DNA of 64,000 nt from Caldilineaceae bacterium (lineage in GTDB: Bacteria > Chloroflexota > Anaerolineae > Caldilineales > Caldilineaceae), in the NCBI GenBank assembly GCA_022824025.1, contig JAJEBF010000056.1:1-64000 (forward strand), in the 5' to 3' direction. Every line of letters begins with the position of its first letter. The stretch's first letter is position 1. Below are positions 26,415 to 35,699 of this stretch, in pieces. The notes beneath the pieces were generated by a model, which was not told the origin of the DNA, made no database searches, and was given only the letters and a program-made list of their open reading frames with translations. The translations under genes were made by a program, and so were the position numbers.

Positions 26415-27401
26415 ATGCTTCAGTTCCTTCTGCGCCGCCTGATGTTCATGATCCCAACTCTGATCGCCATTTCGATCGTCGCCTTCGTCATCATCCAGCT
26501 GCCGCCCGGCGACTTTCTGACGACCATGGTGGCCTCGATGGCCGCGCAAGGCGAGGACATGGATCAGTCGGCAATGCGCGCCCTGGAGGAGCAGTACGGT
26601 CTCGGCCAACCCGTCCACATCCAGTACCTGAAATGGATGCAGGGGATCATCTTCAGAGGAGACTTTGGCGACTCCTTTGGTTGGAACAAGCCCGTTTCCG
26701 AACTGGTATGGAGCCGTCTGGCGCTGACATTCGTTCTGTCTCTGGCCAGCCTCCTCTTTGTCTGGGTCGTGGCATTCCCCATTGGCATCTATTCGGCGGT
26801 CAAGCAATATTCAATCGGCGATTATTTCGCTACCTTTATTGGTTTTCTGGGCCTCGCCACGCCAAATTTTCTGCTGGCGCTGATTTTGATGTATATCGCC
26901 TTCAGGTTCTTTAATCAGAGCGTGGGCGGCCTCTTTTCACCCGAATACCAGGAAGCGTCCTGGAGTTGGGGCAAAGTGGCCGATCTCTTCGCCCATCTGT
27001 GGGTGCCAGTGGTGATTATCGGCACCGCAGGCACCGCCAGTCTCATCCGCATCATGCGCGCCAACCTGCTCGACGAGCTGCGCAAACCTTATGTCGTGAC
27101 CGCCCGCGCCAAGGGCCTCCCGGAGTGGCGGCTCCTGTTCAAATATCCCGTGCGCATCGCCCTGAACCCGTTCGTCAGCACGGTCGGCTGGGTGCTGCCT
27201 ACGCTGGTTTCGGGCGCCGCCATCGTCTCGATCGTGTTGAGCCTGCCGACCACCGGCCCTCTGTTGATCCGGGCGCTCCTGCAGCAGGACATGTACCTGG
27301 CGGCAAGTTTCATCATGCTGCTTAGCATTCTGACCGTGATCGGCACGCTGGTGTCCGATCTGTTGCTCGCCTGGCTGGATCCCCGCATCCGCATGGAATA
27401 A
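26415..27401 (+). CDS. Peptide-type ABC transporter permease (DppB/OppB family), cassette B
   Basis: This 328-aa permease starts MLQFLLRRLMFMIPTLIAI and has the IQLPPGDF, QYGLGQP and GLATPNFLLAL landmarks of B-type permeases. The cytoplasmic EAA-like loop is NLLDELRKPYVVTARAKGLPE. It has six predicted membrane segments and ends DPRIRME. It lies 83 bases after the binding-protein gene across a stem-loop and 30 bases before the C-type permease gene. Confidence 0.94.
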   Translation: MLQFLLRRLMFMIPTLIAISIVAFVIIQLPPGDFLTTMVASMAAQGEDMDQSAMRALEEQYGLGQPVHIQYLKWMQGIIFRGDFGDSFGWNKPVSELVWSRLALTFVLSLASLLFVWVVAFPIGIYSAVKQYSIGDYFATFIGFLGLATPNFLLALILMYIAFRFFNQSVGGLFSPEYQEASWSWGKVADLFAHLWVPVVIIGTAGTASLIRIMRANLLDELRKPYVVTARAKGLPEWRLLFKYPVRIALNPFVSTVGWVLPTLVSGAAIVSIVLSLPTTGPLLIRALLQQDMYLAASFIMLLSILTVIGTLVSDLLLAWLDPRIRME

Positions 27402-27431
27402 TCGTGGGCGTAAGAGAAGAGGGAAGACCTT

Positions 27432-28595
27432 ATGGCCGTAACTGACGCCAAAACGCTGCCCCCGGAGACTGTCTCGCCAAGAGCCGCCGATGCTGAAATA
27501 GAGAGCAGCGTTTCCGTTGCCTCGCAATGGCAGTTGATGTGGTGGAAATTCCGCAAACATCGCGCTGCCATGGCGGGCGGGGTCGTCACCCTGATCATTT
27601 ACGCAATCGCAATCTTTGTCGAGTTCCTCTCGCCCTCCAGCCCCGGCGTGATCCGCGCCGACTATACCTGGGCGCCGCCCCAACAACTGCACTTCTTCCG
27701 CCAGACCGAAAATGGCATGCGTTGGGATCCCTACGTCAACGGTTATAGGGTTGAAATCGATCCGGAAGCGCTCAGGCGGACATTTGTGATCGACGAGGAG
27801 CAGATCGTAGATGTTGGCTTCTTCGTACGCGGCGAAACCTATAAAATGTGGGGCCTGTGGGAGTCGGACCTCCACTTGATAGGCTCCACCGATGAGGAAG
27901 TGCCCGTCTACTTCCTCGGCGCCGACCGCATGGGCCGCGACCTGCTGAGCAGCATGATCTACGGCACGCGCGTATCGATGTCGATCGGCCTGCTGGGTGT
28001 CTTTCTCAGTTTCTTCCTCGGCATCCTGCTCGGCGGCATCTCCGGCTTTTACGGGGGAACGGTCGACAATCTGATTCAACGCATCATCGAATTCATCCGC
28101 TCGATCCCCACCATTCCGCTCTGGATGGGTCTGGCCGCGGCGCTTCCCACCGACTGGCCGCCCCTGCGCATCTACTTCGGCATCACCATCATCCTTTCAT
28201 TTATCGGCTGGACCGGCCTGGCCCGCGTTGTGCGCGGCCGTTTCCTCTCGCTGCGCACGGAAGACTTTGTCATGGCCGCCCGCCTCGATGGAGCCAGCGA
28301 GCTGACAACCATCTGGCGCCATATGGTTCCCTCCTTCTTCAGCCACATCATCGCCTCCCTGACTCTTTCCATTCCGGGCATGATTCTGGCTGAAACATCC
28401 CTCAGCTTCCTGGGTCTCGGATTGCGCCGTCCGGTTGTCAGCTGGGGTGTCCTCCTGCAGGAGGCCCAGAACATTCGCTCCGTCGCCACCGCCCCCTGGC
28501 TGCTGATTCCTGGGCTGGCGGTACTGGTTGCCGTACTCGCGCTCAACTTCCTTGGCGACGGTCTGCGCGACGCCGCCGACCCCTACAACCGCTAA
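27432..28595 (+). CDS. Peptide-type ABC transporter permease (DppC/OppC family), cassette B
   Basis: This 387-aa C-type permease has the N-terminal OppC_N-like segment (QLMWWKFRKHRAAMAGG), then an unusually long extracytoplasmic stretch of about 110 residues between TM1 and the GADRMGRDLLSSMIYGTRVSM motif (canonical OppC proteins have about 50). The permease core contains VVRGRFLSLRTEDFVMAARLDGASE and ends with LNFLGDGLRDAADPY. It forms the heterodimeric channel with the B permease encoded 30 bases upstream. Confidence 0.94.
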   Translation: MAVTDAKTLPPETVSPRAADAEIESSVSVASQWQLMWWKFRKHRAAMAGGVVTLIIYAIAIFVEFLSPSSPGVIRADYTWAPPQQLHFFRQTENGMRWDPYVNGYRVEIDPEALRRTFVIDEEQIVDVGFFVRGETYKMWGLWESDLHLIGSTDEEVPVYFLGADRMGRDLLSSMIYGTRVSMSIGLLGVFLSFFLGILLGGISGFYGGTVDNLIQRIIEFIRSIPTIPLWMGLAAALPTDWPPLRIYFGITIILSFIGWTGLARVVRGRFLSLRTEDFVMAARLDGASELTTIWRHMVPSFFSHIIASLTLSIPGMILAETSLSFLGLGLRRPVVSWGVLLQEAQNIRSVATAPWLLIPGLAVLVAVLALNFLGDGLRDAADPYNR

Positions 28596-28644
28596 CTGTT
28601 GCGGAACTGACCAACGGCCGCTAACCGCCAACCACTAAAGTTAC

Positions 28645-29715
28645 ATGGATACTCCCGTACTGATCGAAATCAAGAACCTAAAGACCCACTTCTTCCTCGA
28701 CGAAGGCACCGTCCAGGCCGTCAACGGCGTTGACTTTACCATCCACCAGCACAAGACTCTCTGCGTCGTGGGAGAGAGCGGCTGCGGCAAGAGCGTCACC
28801 GCCCGGTCGATTCTGCAGATCGTCGATCAGCCGGGCCGCATCGTGGAAGGCGAGATCCTCTACCACCGGCCCGATCGATTGAGCGGCGTCGGGCTCAGCG
28901 AGGATCTGCCCAGCCCGAATGGCGCCGGCGGAAGTTCGTCCACGGAGATCATCGACCTGGCCGCGCTCGACCCGCGCGGCAGAGAGATTCGAGAGATCCG
29001 CGGCCAGGATATCTCGATGATCTTCCAGGAGCCGATGACCTCGCTCAGCCCCATCCATACCGTCGGCAACCAGATCACCGAAGCAATCAAGCTGCATACC
29101 GATATGCTCGACGACGAGGCCGACGAGCACGCCATCGAACTTCTGCGCCGCGTCGGCATCCCGCGCCCGGCAGAACGCCTGGAGACATACCCTTTCGAGT
29201 TGAGCGGCGGCATGCGCCAGCGCGTCATGATCGCCATGGCCCTCTCCTGCAACCCCGCTCTCCTGATCGCCGACGAACCCACCACCGCCGTTGACGTCAC
29301 CACCCAAGCCCAGATTCTTGAGCTGCTCGAAGAGTTGCAGGATGACTTTGGCATGGCCATCATGCTCATCACGCACGACCTTGGCGTCGTCGCGGAGATG
29401 GCCGACGATGTCGTCGTCATGTATTTGGGGCAGGTGGCGGAAAGAGGAGACGTGGAATCGATCTTCCACGATCCCAAACATCCCTACACACAGGCTCTGC
29501 TGAAGTCGATACCCAGGCTCGGCGTAAGCCGCACGATGCAGAGGCTGGACTCAATTCGCGGCATGGTCCCCGATCCCTACAACCGGCCAACCGGCTGTAT
29601 GTTCGGGCCGCGCTGCGATCACTTCATGCCTGGCCGTTGCGACGCCATCAACCCGCCCGCAATTCAGTTAGGGGATGGCCGCGAGGTCCACTGCCTCTTG
29701 TATGAAGACGAATAG
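28645..29715 (+). CDS. Oligopeptide ABC transporter ATP-binding protein (OppD/DppD type), cassette B
   Basis: This 356-aa ATPase has Walker [15 protein letters not shown]-loop [10 protein letters not shown], signature LSGGMRQR and Walker [13 protein letters not shown]. Between Walker A and the Q-loop it carries an insertion (about residues 70-125), longer than in most OppD proteins. A four-cysteine C-terminal motif (GCMFGPRC ... GRCDA ... HCLLY) is present. It would form the ATPase heterodimer with the OppF protein encoded 70 bases downstream. Confidence 0.93.
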   Translation: MDTPVLIEIKNLKTHFFLDEGTVQAVNGVDFTIHQHKTLCVVGESGCGKSVTARSILQIVDQPGRIVEGEILYHRPDRLSGVGLSEDLPSPNGAGGSSSTEIIDLAALDPRGREIREIRGQDISMIFQEPMTSLSPIHTVGNQITEAIKLHTDMLDDEADEHAIELLRRVGIPRPAERLETYPFELSGGMRQRVMIAMALSCNPALLIADEPTTAVDVTTQAQILELLEELQDDFGMAIMLITHDLGVVAEMADDVVVMYLGQVAERGDVESIFHDPKHPYTQALLKSIPRLGVSRTMQRLDSIRGMVPDPYNRPTGCMFGPRCDHFMPGRCDAINPPAIQLGDGREVHCLLYEDE

Positions 29716-29785
29716 GCGCGCCGGCCGCCGCGCTTGATGTCCTGCCGCCTCGCGCTGCATATCAAATGAGAGTCCCCATAAGCCA

Positions 29786-30877
29786 ATGAGCGCACAACAG
29801 ACGAACGGATCACAACATTCGACCTCTGCCAACGGCAGCGCAGCCGCTGACAACGTTCTGCTCGATGTCAAAAACCTGCAGAAGTGGTTTCCCATCACGG
29901 CTGGGTTTTTCCGCCGCACGATCGGCCACGTTAAGGCAGTGGATGATATCTCCTTCCAGGTCCTGCAGGGCGAAACCGTGGGGCTGGTGGGGGAGAGCGG
30001 CTGCGGCAAAACAACAGCCGGCCGCTGCATCCTGCGCGCCTACGACCTCACCGGCGGCCAGGTCCTGTTCCAGGACCATGACGGCAAGATGGTCGACCTG
30101 GGGCCCCTGAACAACAACGAGATGAAGCCCTATCGCCAGCAAGTGCGCATGATCTTTCAGGACCCCTTCAACTCCCTGAATCCGCGTATGCCCGTTAGCG
30201 ATATCGTTGGCGACCCGCTCAAGATCAACAAAGTCGCAGCCGGCAAGGAGTTGGAAGATCGCGTCGCTGCCCTCCTCGCCAGAGTCGGGCTTCGGCCCGA
30301 ATACATGCGCCGGTATCCCCATGCTTTCAGCGGCGGCGAAAGACAGCGCATCGGCATCGCCCGCGCCCTCGCCCTCGACCCCCGCCTCGTCGTCGCCGAC
30401 GAGGCCGTATCCGCTCTTGACGTCTCGGTCCGCGCCCAAATTCTCAACCTGATCAAGGACCTGCAGGAAGAGTTCAACCTGACCTACCTCTTCGTTTCCC
30501 ACGATCTCAGCGTGATCGAGTATATCTGCGATCGCGTTGTCGTCATGTACGTGGGCAAGATCGTCGAGGTCGCCGAAACCGAGGAGCTGTTCGCCCAACC
30601 CTTCCATCCCTATACCGAGGCGCTGCTCTCCGCGGTGCCCAACCCCGACCCCCGCATGCGGCAGCAGAAATCCCGCATCGTTCTGGAAGGTGATGTGGCC
30701 GACCCGGCCAACCCACCCAGCGGCTGTTACTTCCATCCCCGCTGTCGTTACGTCCAGGATCAGTGCAGCCTGGAAACGCCGGAACTGCGCGAGATCGCCC
30801 CCGGCCACTATGCTGCCTGCCACTTTGCCGAGGAGTTGACCCTCACCGGCGTCACCGCAAGCGGAGAACTGGGATGA
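29786..30877 (+). CDS. Oligopeptide ABC transporter ATP-binding protein (OppF/DppF type), cassette B
   Basis: This 363-aa ATPase has Walker [15 protein letters not shown]-loop [11 protein letters not shown], signature FSGGERQR and a Walker B/D-loop that reads [11 protein letters not shown]; the usual Pro after Glu is Ala. The C-terminal cysteines (GCYFHPRC ... DQCSLE ... CHFAEEL) match the cassette A copy, and long stretches of the two OppF proteins are nearly identical. The stop overlaps the start of the small membrane protein gene in an ATGA junction. Confidence 0.93.
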   Translation: MSAQQTNGSQHSTSANGSAAADNVLLDVKNLQKWFPITAGFFRRTIGHVKAVDDISFQVLQGETVGLVGESGCGKTTAGRCILRAYDLTGGQVLFQDHDGKMVDLGPLNNNEMKPYRQQVRMIFQDPFNSLNPRMPVSDIVGDPLKINKVAAGKELEDRVAALLARVGLRPEYMRRYPHAFSGGERQRIGIARALALDPRLVVADEAVSALDVSVRAQILNLIKDLQEEFNLTYLFVSHDLSVIEYICDRVVVMYVGKIVEVAETEELFAQPFHPYTEALLSAVPNPDPRMRQQKSRIVLEGDVADPANPPSGCYFHPRCRYVQDQCSLETPELREIAPGHYAACHFAEELTLTGVTASGELG

Positions 30878-31251
30878 GGTCGGTTCAAGAGCAGGTCAAC
30901 GCCCAGCCCACCTGGATCATTTGGGGAAAATACGCAGTCTACTTCGTCAGTTGGGTCGCCTTCGTCGGCTTGACCTTCTATCTGATGACGAGGTTGCGGC
31001 TCAATCTGCTGCTTCTGATTGAGGCCCTGGAAGTCAATCGCTGGGCAAGATCGGCAGTGCATAACTTCAGCTTCGTCATCTTGGGCCTGGTCGGGCTCAG
31101 CATGGTGATCATAGTCGAACACTATCTTCGCACCGCGGTGCCGAAAAACCTCCTGTTCCGCCGTACCTCGATCACTCTTGGCTCGACGCTCGTTCTTCTG
31201 TTGGCATCGCTCGCCCTGTACAGGTATCTGTTCTTTCTGGTAGCGGCGTAA
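30874..31251 (+). CDS. Small membrane protein associated with the oppF gene, copy 2
   Basis: This 125-aa protein has three or four hydrophobic segments (about 15-38, 43-50, 65-82 and 98-122), separated by basic turns ([11 protein letters not shown]). The ATG at 30874 overlaps the OppF stop (ATGA), a sign of coupled translation with the ATPase. It resembles the protein at 23434-23817 in length, topology and the ILG ... E-H-Y/F-x-R segment. No known domain is recognised. Confidence 0.72.
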   Translation: MRSVQEQVNAQPTWIIWGKYAVYFVSWVAFVGLTFYLMTRLRLNLLLLIEALEVNRWARSAVHNFSFVILGLVGLSMVIIVEHYLRTAVPKNLLFRRTSITLGSTLVLLLASLALYRYLFFLVAA

Positions 31252-31328
31252 AGTTTCCACGCACGGCGAACCTTCAGCGCCTGCTGCAACACCAGATTTT
31301 GCCCGCGATGGGCGCCCCGAAAAGTCAC

Positions 31329-31357
31329 TTGCTCTTTGCAGATCCCGCGGGTATACT
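31329..31357 (+). promoter_or_regulatory. Promoter of peptide-transporter cassette C
   Basis: TTGCTC (31329-31334), a 17-base spacer and TATACT (31352-31357) lie 134 bases upstream of the first binding-protein gene. The -35 hexamer is identical to that proposed for cassette B. Confidence 0.6.
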
Positions 31358-31490
31358 TCTGCCCACGCCGGAAAATCCCCTTTCTGGCGGTCCGCGATGC
31401 GGCACGTCTCATAACTCTTCAATGTAGCTTGAGCGTATCGGTAACGATCCAGGTGATACCTGAGCTCTACCCACTCAAGGAGACGATCCC

Positions 31491-33515
31491 ATGAAAGTCC
31501 TGAAGTCAGTCAAGACTGATGTAACGCGCAGGGATTTCGTGCGCTTGTCGGCGATGGCTAGCGCCGGCACGATCCTCGCCGCCTGCGGCGCAGGCGATGC
31601 GCCCGCAGCCGAAGCCCCAATGGAAGAAGCGCCTGCCGAATCTGCCGCCGAAGCCGCTCCTGATTCGGGGTCCATGTATAACGAGGCCCCGCGGCTGGCC
31701 GAAATGGTCGCCAACGGCGAACTGCCGCCCGTGGACGAACGCCTGCCCGCCACCCCGCTTGTGCTTGAAGGGCTCGACGGCGTCGGCAACTACGGCGGCC
31801 TCTGGCGCGCCGGCCGCCGCGGCCAGGCCGACCACTTCGCAGTCAACCAGGTCATCATTCGGGGCGCCCTGTCCATCAACCAGGAACTGACCATAAATCC
31901 CATGGTCGCCGAGTCCTGGTCGGTGAGCGACGATGCCACCGAGTTCACTTTCAATCTGCGTGAAGGTATGAAATGGTCCGACGGCGCGCCCTTCACCTCC
32001 GCCGATATCAGGTTCTGGTACGACGAAGAGGTCCACAATGAGGAGTTGACCCCTGTCTTCCCGGCCTGGCTTACCAGCGTTGTGGACGGCGAAAACGTGC
32101 CCGCGGAGTTAATTACGCCCGATGACACGACCGTGGTCTTTAAGTTTGCCAGTCCCAATGCGCTCTTCCATTACAGTTCAGGCGTCCTGCTCTCTTTCCC
32201 CGTCCGCTCCGCCGAGTACATGAAGCAGTTCCATCCCGACCATACCGACGACCCGGCCGCGCTCGACCAGATGATCGCCGACGCCGACCTGGAGCTGTGG
32301 ACCGATCTCTACAATGACAAGCGCAGCGGCCGCCACGAAAACCCCGAATCGCCGATGCTCTGGCCCTGGACTGTCGGAACAGATTTCACCGAACCGCTTG
32401 TTACCGCAACCCGCAACCCCTACTTTTGGGCAGTGGACACCGACGGCAACCAGCTCCCCTACATCGATGACCTGACCTTCCGTCAATTCACCGACCCGGA
32501 CGTCTATGCACTCTGGTGCATCAACGGCGAGATCGACTGCCAGTCCCGCCATGTACGCAACACCGACATTACCGTCCTCAAGGAGAACGAGGAGGCAGGC
32601 GACTATACCCTCCAGATCTGGCGCCGCACCGCGGTCTACGGTCTGCACTTGAACATGACAGCCAAGGAACCCCGCCTGCGAGAGTTGTTCCAGGAACGTG
32701 ATTTCCGTATCGCCTGCTCAATCGGCGTTGACCGCGACGCTATCAACGAGCTCGTCTTCGACGGCACCGCCACCAATATGCAGTACGGCCCGCCCGTCGA
32801 GTCACCCCTCTACGTCGAGGAGCTCAATAACGCCCATCTCGAATTTGATCCGGACAGGGCGAACGCATTGATTGACGGCCTCGGGTACACCGAACGCGAC
32901 GACGACGGTTACCGTCTTTGGAAAGATGGCAGCGGCGAGCGTATCCGCTGGACCATGCTGGGCGGTCCGACGGTCACAGACAATGACCAGATGCTGATCG
33001 ACTTTCTCACTGATATGGGCTTTGAAATCAACTATCGCGGCGCAGAACGCGCCCTTGCCCAGGAGCTCGACCGCAACAACGACATCGAGGCACGCACCAC
33101 CTTCATGGATCGCAACCTCATCCCCCTTGCCGATCCCGTCATCTGGATCAACCGGGCCAACACTGAGCGCCCCTGGGGAAACGCCTGGCAGATGTGGTCG
33201 GTCAACCCCGACAACCCCATCGGCGAACCGCCCCCCGACGGCCACTGGCAGTGGGACCTCTGGCGCATCTGGGACGAGATCCGCGTCACCGCAGACGGCG
33301 ACAAGCAGAACGAGCTGTTCAAAGAGATACTGCGCATCTGGGGTAGAGAGTTGCCCACCGTCGGCTACTTTGGCGAACTGCCGCGACCGGTCGTCGTAAA
33401 AAACGGCTTCAAGGGCATTCACGCCGGCTACCCGTGGGACTGCTGCCGCGGTGTCTACGAGCACATTATCGACAACGCCACCTGGTATTGGGAAGATCCG
33501 GAAAACCATATGTAA
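31491..33515 (+). CDS. ABC transporter substrate-binding lipoprotein (SBP family 5), cassette C copy 1
   Basis: This 674-aa protein has a twin-arginine motif TRRDFV, a short hydrophobic core and lipobox LAACG, then an acidic linker with the MYNEAPRLAEMVANGELPPVDERLP element. Family landmarks are FNLREGMKWSDGAPFTSAD and RNPYFWAVDTDGNQLPYIDD. It is a close paralog of the next gene; many segments are identical. The C-terminus contains adjacent cysteines (PWDCCRG) that the copies at 18169 and 24286 lack. AAGGAG precedes the ATG. The cassette has two binding proteins and two permeases but no ATPase. Confidence 0.93.
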   Translation: MKVLKSVKTDVTRRDFVRLSAMASAGTILAACGAGDAPAAEAPMEEAPAESAAEAAPDSGSMYNEAPRLAEMVANGELPPVDERLPATPLVLEGLDGVGNYGGLWRAGRRGQADHFAVNQVIIRGALSINQELTINPMVAESWSVSDDATEFTFNLREGMKWSDGAPFTSADIRFWYDEEVHNEELTPVFPAWLTSVVDGENVPAELITPDDTTVVFKFASPNALFHYSSGVLLSFPVRSAEYMKQFHPDHTDDPAALDQMIADADLELWTDLYNDKRSGRHENPESPMLWPWTVGTDFTEPLVTATRNPYFWAVDTDGNQLPYIDDLTFRQFTDPDVYALWCINGEIDCQSRHVRNTDITVLKENEEAGDYTLQIWRRTAVYGLHLNMTAKEPRLRELFQERDFRIACSIGVDRDAINELVFDGTATNMQYGPPVESPLYVEELNNAHLEFDPDRANALIDGLGYTERDDDGYRLWKDGSGERIRWTMLGGPTVTDNDQMLIDFLTDMGFEINYRGAERALAQELDRNNDIEARTTFMDRNLIPLADPVIWINRANTERPWGNAWQMWSVNPDNPIGEPPPDGHWQWDLWRIWDEIRVTADGDKQNELFKEILRIWGRELPTVGYFGELPRPVVVKNGFKGIHAGYPWDCCRGVYEHIIDNATWYWEDPENHM

Positions 33516-33524
33516 AGGCCAGCG

Positions 33525-33550
33525 GCGAGTGGCCGATATCGGTCACTCGC
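33525..33550 (+). promoter_or_regulatory. Intercistronic stem-loop between the two binding-protein genes
   Basis: GCGAGTGGCCGAT pairs with ATCGGTCACTCGC; the single mismatch is a G-U wobble in the plus-strand RNA. It starts 9 bases after the first binding-protein stop. There is no T-run. Confidence 0.7.
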
Positions 33551-33588
33551 TTCCAGTTCATTCGCGCATTTCAAAAGGAGAAAACTGA

Positions 33589-35619
33589 ATGAAGAGTCTC
33601 AAACTCCCTAAAGCTGATGTAACCCGTCGCGAGTTCATGCGCGTCTCCGCATTCGCGTCGGCGGGAGCCGTCCTTGTCGCCTGCGGCGCCGGCGGAGAGC
33701 CCGCAGCCGAAGCGCCGATGGAAGAGGCGCCGGCCGATTCCGCTGCCGATTCCGCTCCCGCCGCGTCCGACTCCATGTACAACGAAGCCCCCCGGCTGGC
33801 TGAAATGGTCGCCAACGGCGAACTTCCGCCGGTGGACGAACGCCTGCCCGTCAACCCGCTTGTGCTCGAAGGGCTCGACGGCGTCGGCAACTACGGCGGC
33901 CTCTGGCGCGCCGGCTTCCGCGGCCAGGCCGATCACTTCGCGGTCCGCCAGGTGATCATCCGCGGCATCCTGTCGATTAACCAGGAACTGACCGTCAACC
34001 CCATGATCGCCGAGTCCTGGTCGGTCAGCGACGACGCCACCGAGTACACCTTCAACCTGCGCGAGGGCATGAAATGGTCCGACGGCGCACCCTTTACCAG
34101 CGCTGACTGGGTCTACTGGTTTGAGAGCGAAATGAAGAACGAAACGCTGACGCCCGTCTTCCCCGGCTGGCTTACCAGCCCAGTTGAGGGCGAAGATGTG
34201 CCAGTCGAACTCTCGGCGCCCGACGACACGACAGTCGTTTTCAAGTTCGCCGGACCCAACGCTCTCTTCCACTTGGAAGGCGGCGTCGTCCTCGACTGCC
34301 CGCTGCGTTCGTCCGCATACCTCAAGCAGTTCCACCCCGATCACACTGACGACCAGGCCGCCCTGGATCAAATGATTTCGGACGCCGGATTGGATAATTG
34401 GACGGAACTGTACAACGACAAGCGCAGTCCCCGACTCCAGAACCCCGAAAGCCCGTTGCTTTGGCCCTGGCTCCAGGACAACGACTTCTCCGAAGAAATC
34501 GTGACCTGCAGCCGCAACCCCTACTTCTGGGCTGTTGACACCGCCGGCAACCAGCTTCCCTACATCGACGACCTCTCCTTCCGCATCTTCAATGATGCCG
34601 ACGTGCATGCGCTGCGTCTGGTCAACGGCGAGATTGACTGCCAGTCGCGCCATATCCGCAACACAGACCTCACCGTGCTCAAGGAGAATGAGGATAGTGG
34701 CGATTACCAGATTCAGTTCTGGCGCTGGACGGCCGTTTACGGTGTCCATTTCAACATGACCACCAACGACGACCGCCGCCGCGAGCTTTTCCAGGAGCGC
34801 GACTTCCGCATCGCCGTCTCTCTGGGCTTCGACCGCGACAATGTCAGAGAACTGATCTACGATGGGTTCGGAACCAATATGCAATACGGTCCCCCCGCCG
34901 AGTCGCCCGTCCACAACGCAAATCTCAGCAACGCCTACCTCGACTATGATCCCGACAAGGCGAATGCGCTGATTGACGGCCTCGGTTACACCGAAAAGGA
35001 CAGCGACGGCTACCGCCTCTGGAAGGACGGCAGCGGCGAGCGCATCTCCTGGACCATGCTGGGCGGCGCCGAGCTCACCGACCTCACCCAGACCTTTATC
35101 GACTACCTCCGCGACCTCGGCTTTGAGGTGAACTATCGCGGCGTCGATCGCTCACTAAGCATCGAACTCCACCAGTCCAACGACGTCGAGTGCACGACCT
35201 CCTTCATGGATCGCAACCTCGTCCCGTTGGCCGATCCGCAGATCTGGGTCAAGCACCGCAACATCAACGACCGGCCCTGGTGCAACGCCTGGACCGCCTG
35301 GAAGCTCGACCCGACCAATCCTATCGCCCAGGAGCCGCCCGCTGGCCACTGGATCTGGACAATCTGGGACCTGTGGGATCAGATCCGCGCCACCCCCGGC
35401 GAGGAAGCGCAAGCCGGCCTCTTCCAGCAGATTCTCGATATCTGGGCTGAAGAGTTGCCTTCGGTCGGATTCTTCGGCGAGCTGCCCCGCCTCGTCATGG
35501 TCAAAAACGGTTTCAAAGGCATCCATGCCGGCAACCCGTGGGACTGCTGCCGCGGCGTCTATGAGCACATCATCGACAATGCCACCTGGTATTGGGATGA
35601 CCCGTCCATGCACATGTAA
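33589..35619 (+). CDS. ABC transporter substrate-binding lipoprotein (SBP family 5), cassette C copy 2
   Basis: This 676-aa tandem paralog of the preceding gene has a twin-arginine motif TRREFM, lipobox LVACG and the same acidic linker and LAEMVANGELPPVDERLP element. The core matches copy 1 nearly throughout. Differences cluster in the ligand-facing middle (for example SADWVYWFESEMKNETLTP here, SADIRFWYDEEVHNEELTP there), suggesting altered specificity. The same PWDCCRG vicinal-cysteine C-terminus is present. AAAAGGAG lies upstream of the ATG. Two specificity proteins feeding one permease pair is the simplest reading. Confidence 0.93.
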   Translation: MKSLKLPKADVTRREFMRVSAFASAGAVLVACGAGGEPAAEAPMEEAPADSAADSAPAASDSMYNEAPRLAEMVANGELPPVDERLPVNPLVLEGLDGVGNYGGLWRAGFRGQADHFAVRQVIIRGILSINQELTVNPMIAESWSVSDDATEYTFNLREGMKWSDGAPFTSADWVYWFESEMKNETLTPVFPGWLTSPVEGEDVPVELSAPDDTTVVFKFAGPNALFHLEGGVVLDCPLRSSAYLKQFHPDHTDDQAALDQMISDAGLDNWTELYNDKRSPRLQNPESPLLWPWLQDNDFSEEIVTCSRNPYFWAVDTAGNQLPYIDDLSFRIFNDADVHALRLVNGEIDCQSRHIRNTDLTVLKENEDSGDYQIQFWRWTAVYGVHFNMTTNDDRRRELFQERDFRIAVSLGFDRDNVRELIYDGFGTNMQYGPPAESPVHNANLSNAYLDYDPDKANALIDGLGYTEKDSDGYRLWKDGSGERISWTMLGGAELTDLTQTFIDYLRDLGFEVNYRGVDRSLSIELHQSNDVECTTSFMDRNLVPLADPQIWVKHRNINDRPWCNAWTAWKLDPTNPIAQEPPAGHWIWTIWDLWDQIRATPGEEAQAGLFQQILDIWAEELPSVGFFGELPRLVMVKNGFKGIHAGNPWDCCRGVYEHIIDNATWYWDDPSMHM

Positions 35620-35639
35620 GTTGCGCAGTGTAGAGCAAC

Positions 35640-35672
35640 GAGCGAGGAGAGAGGCCGCCTCTCTCCCCGCTC
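35640..35672 (+). promoter_or_regulatory. Intercistronic stem-loop after the second binding-protein gene
   Basis: GAGCG-A-GGAGAGAGG pairs with CCTCTCTCC-C-CGCTC around a 3-base loop, giving 14 pairs with one internal A-C mismatch. It lies between the binding-protein stop and the permease ATG at 35700. Confidence 0.75.
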
Positions 35673-35699
35673 CTCTTTACTCTCTCCTCGAGGTTCCTC

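Noticed and set aside
33571-34914. A 447-codon minus-strand frame opposite the second cassette C binding protein
   Set aside because: Antisense shadow; a similar shadow occurs opposite the paralog at 31506-32036, as expected from shared sequence.
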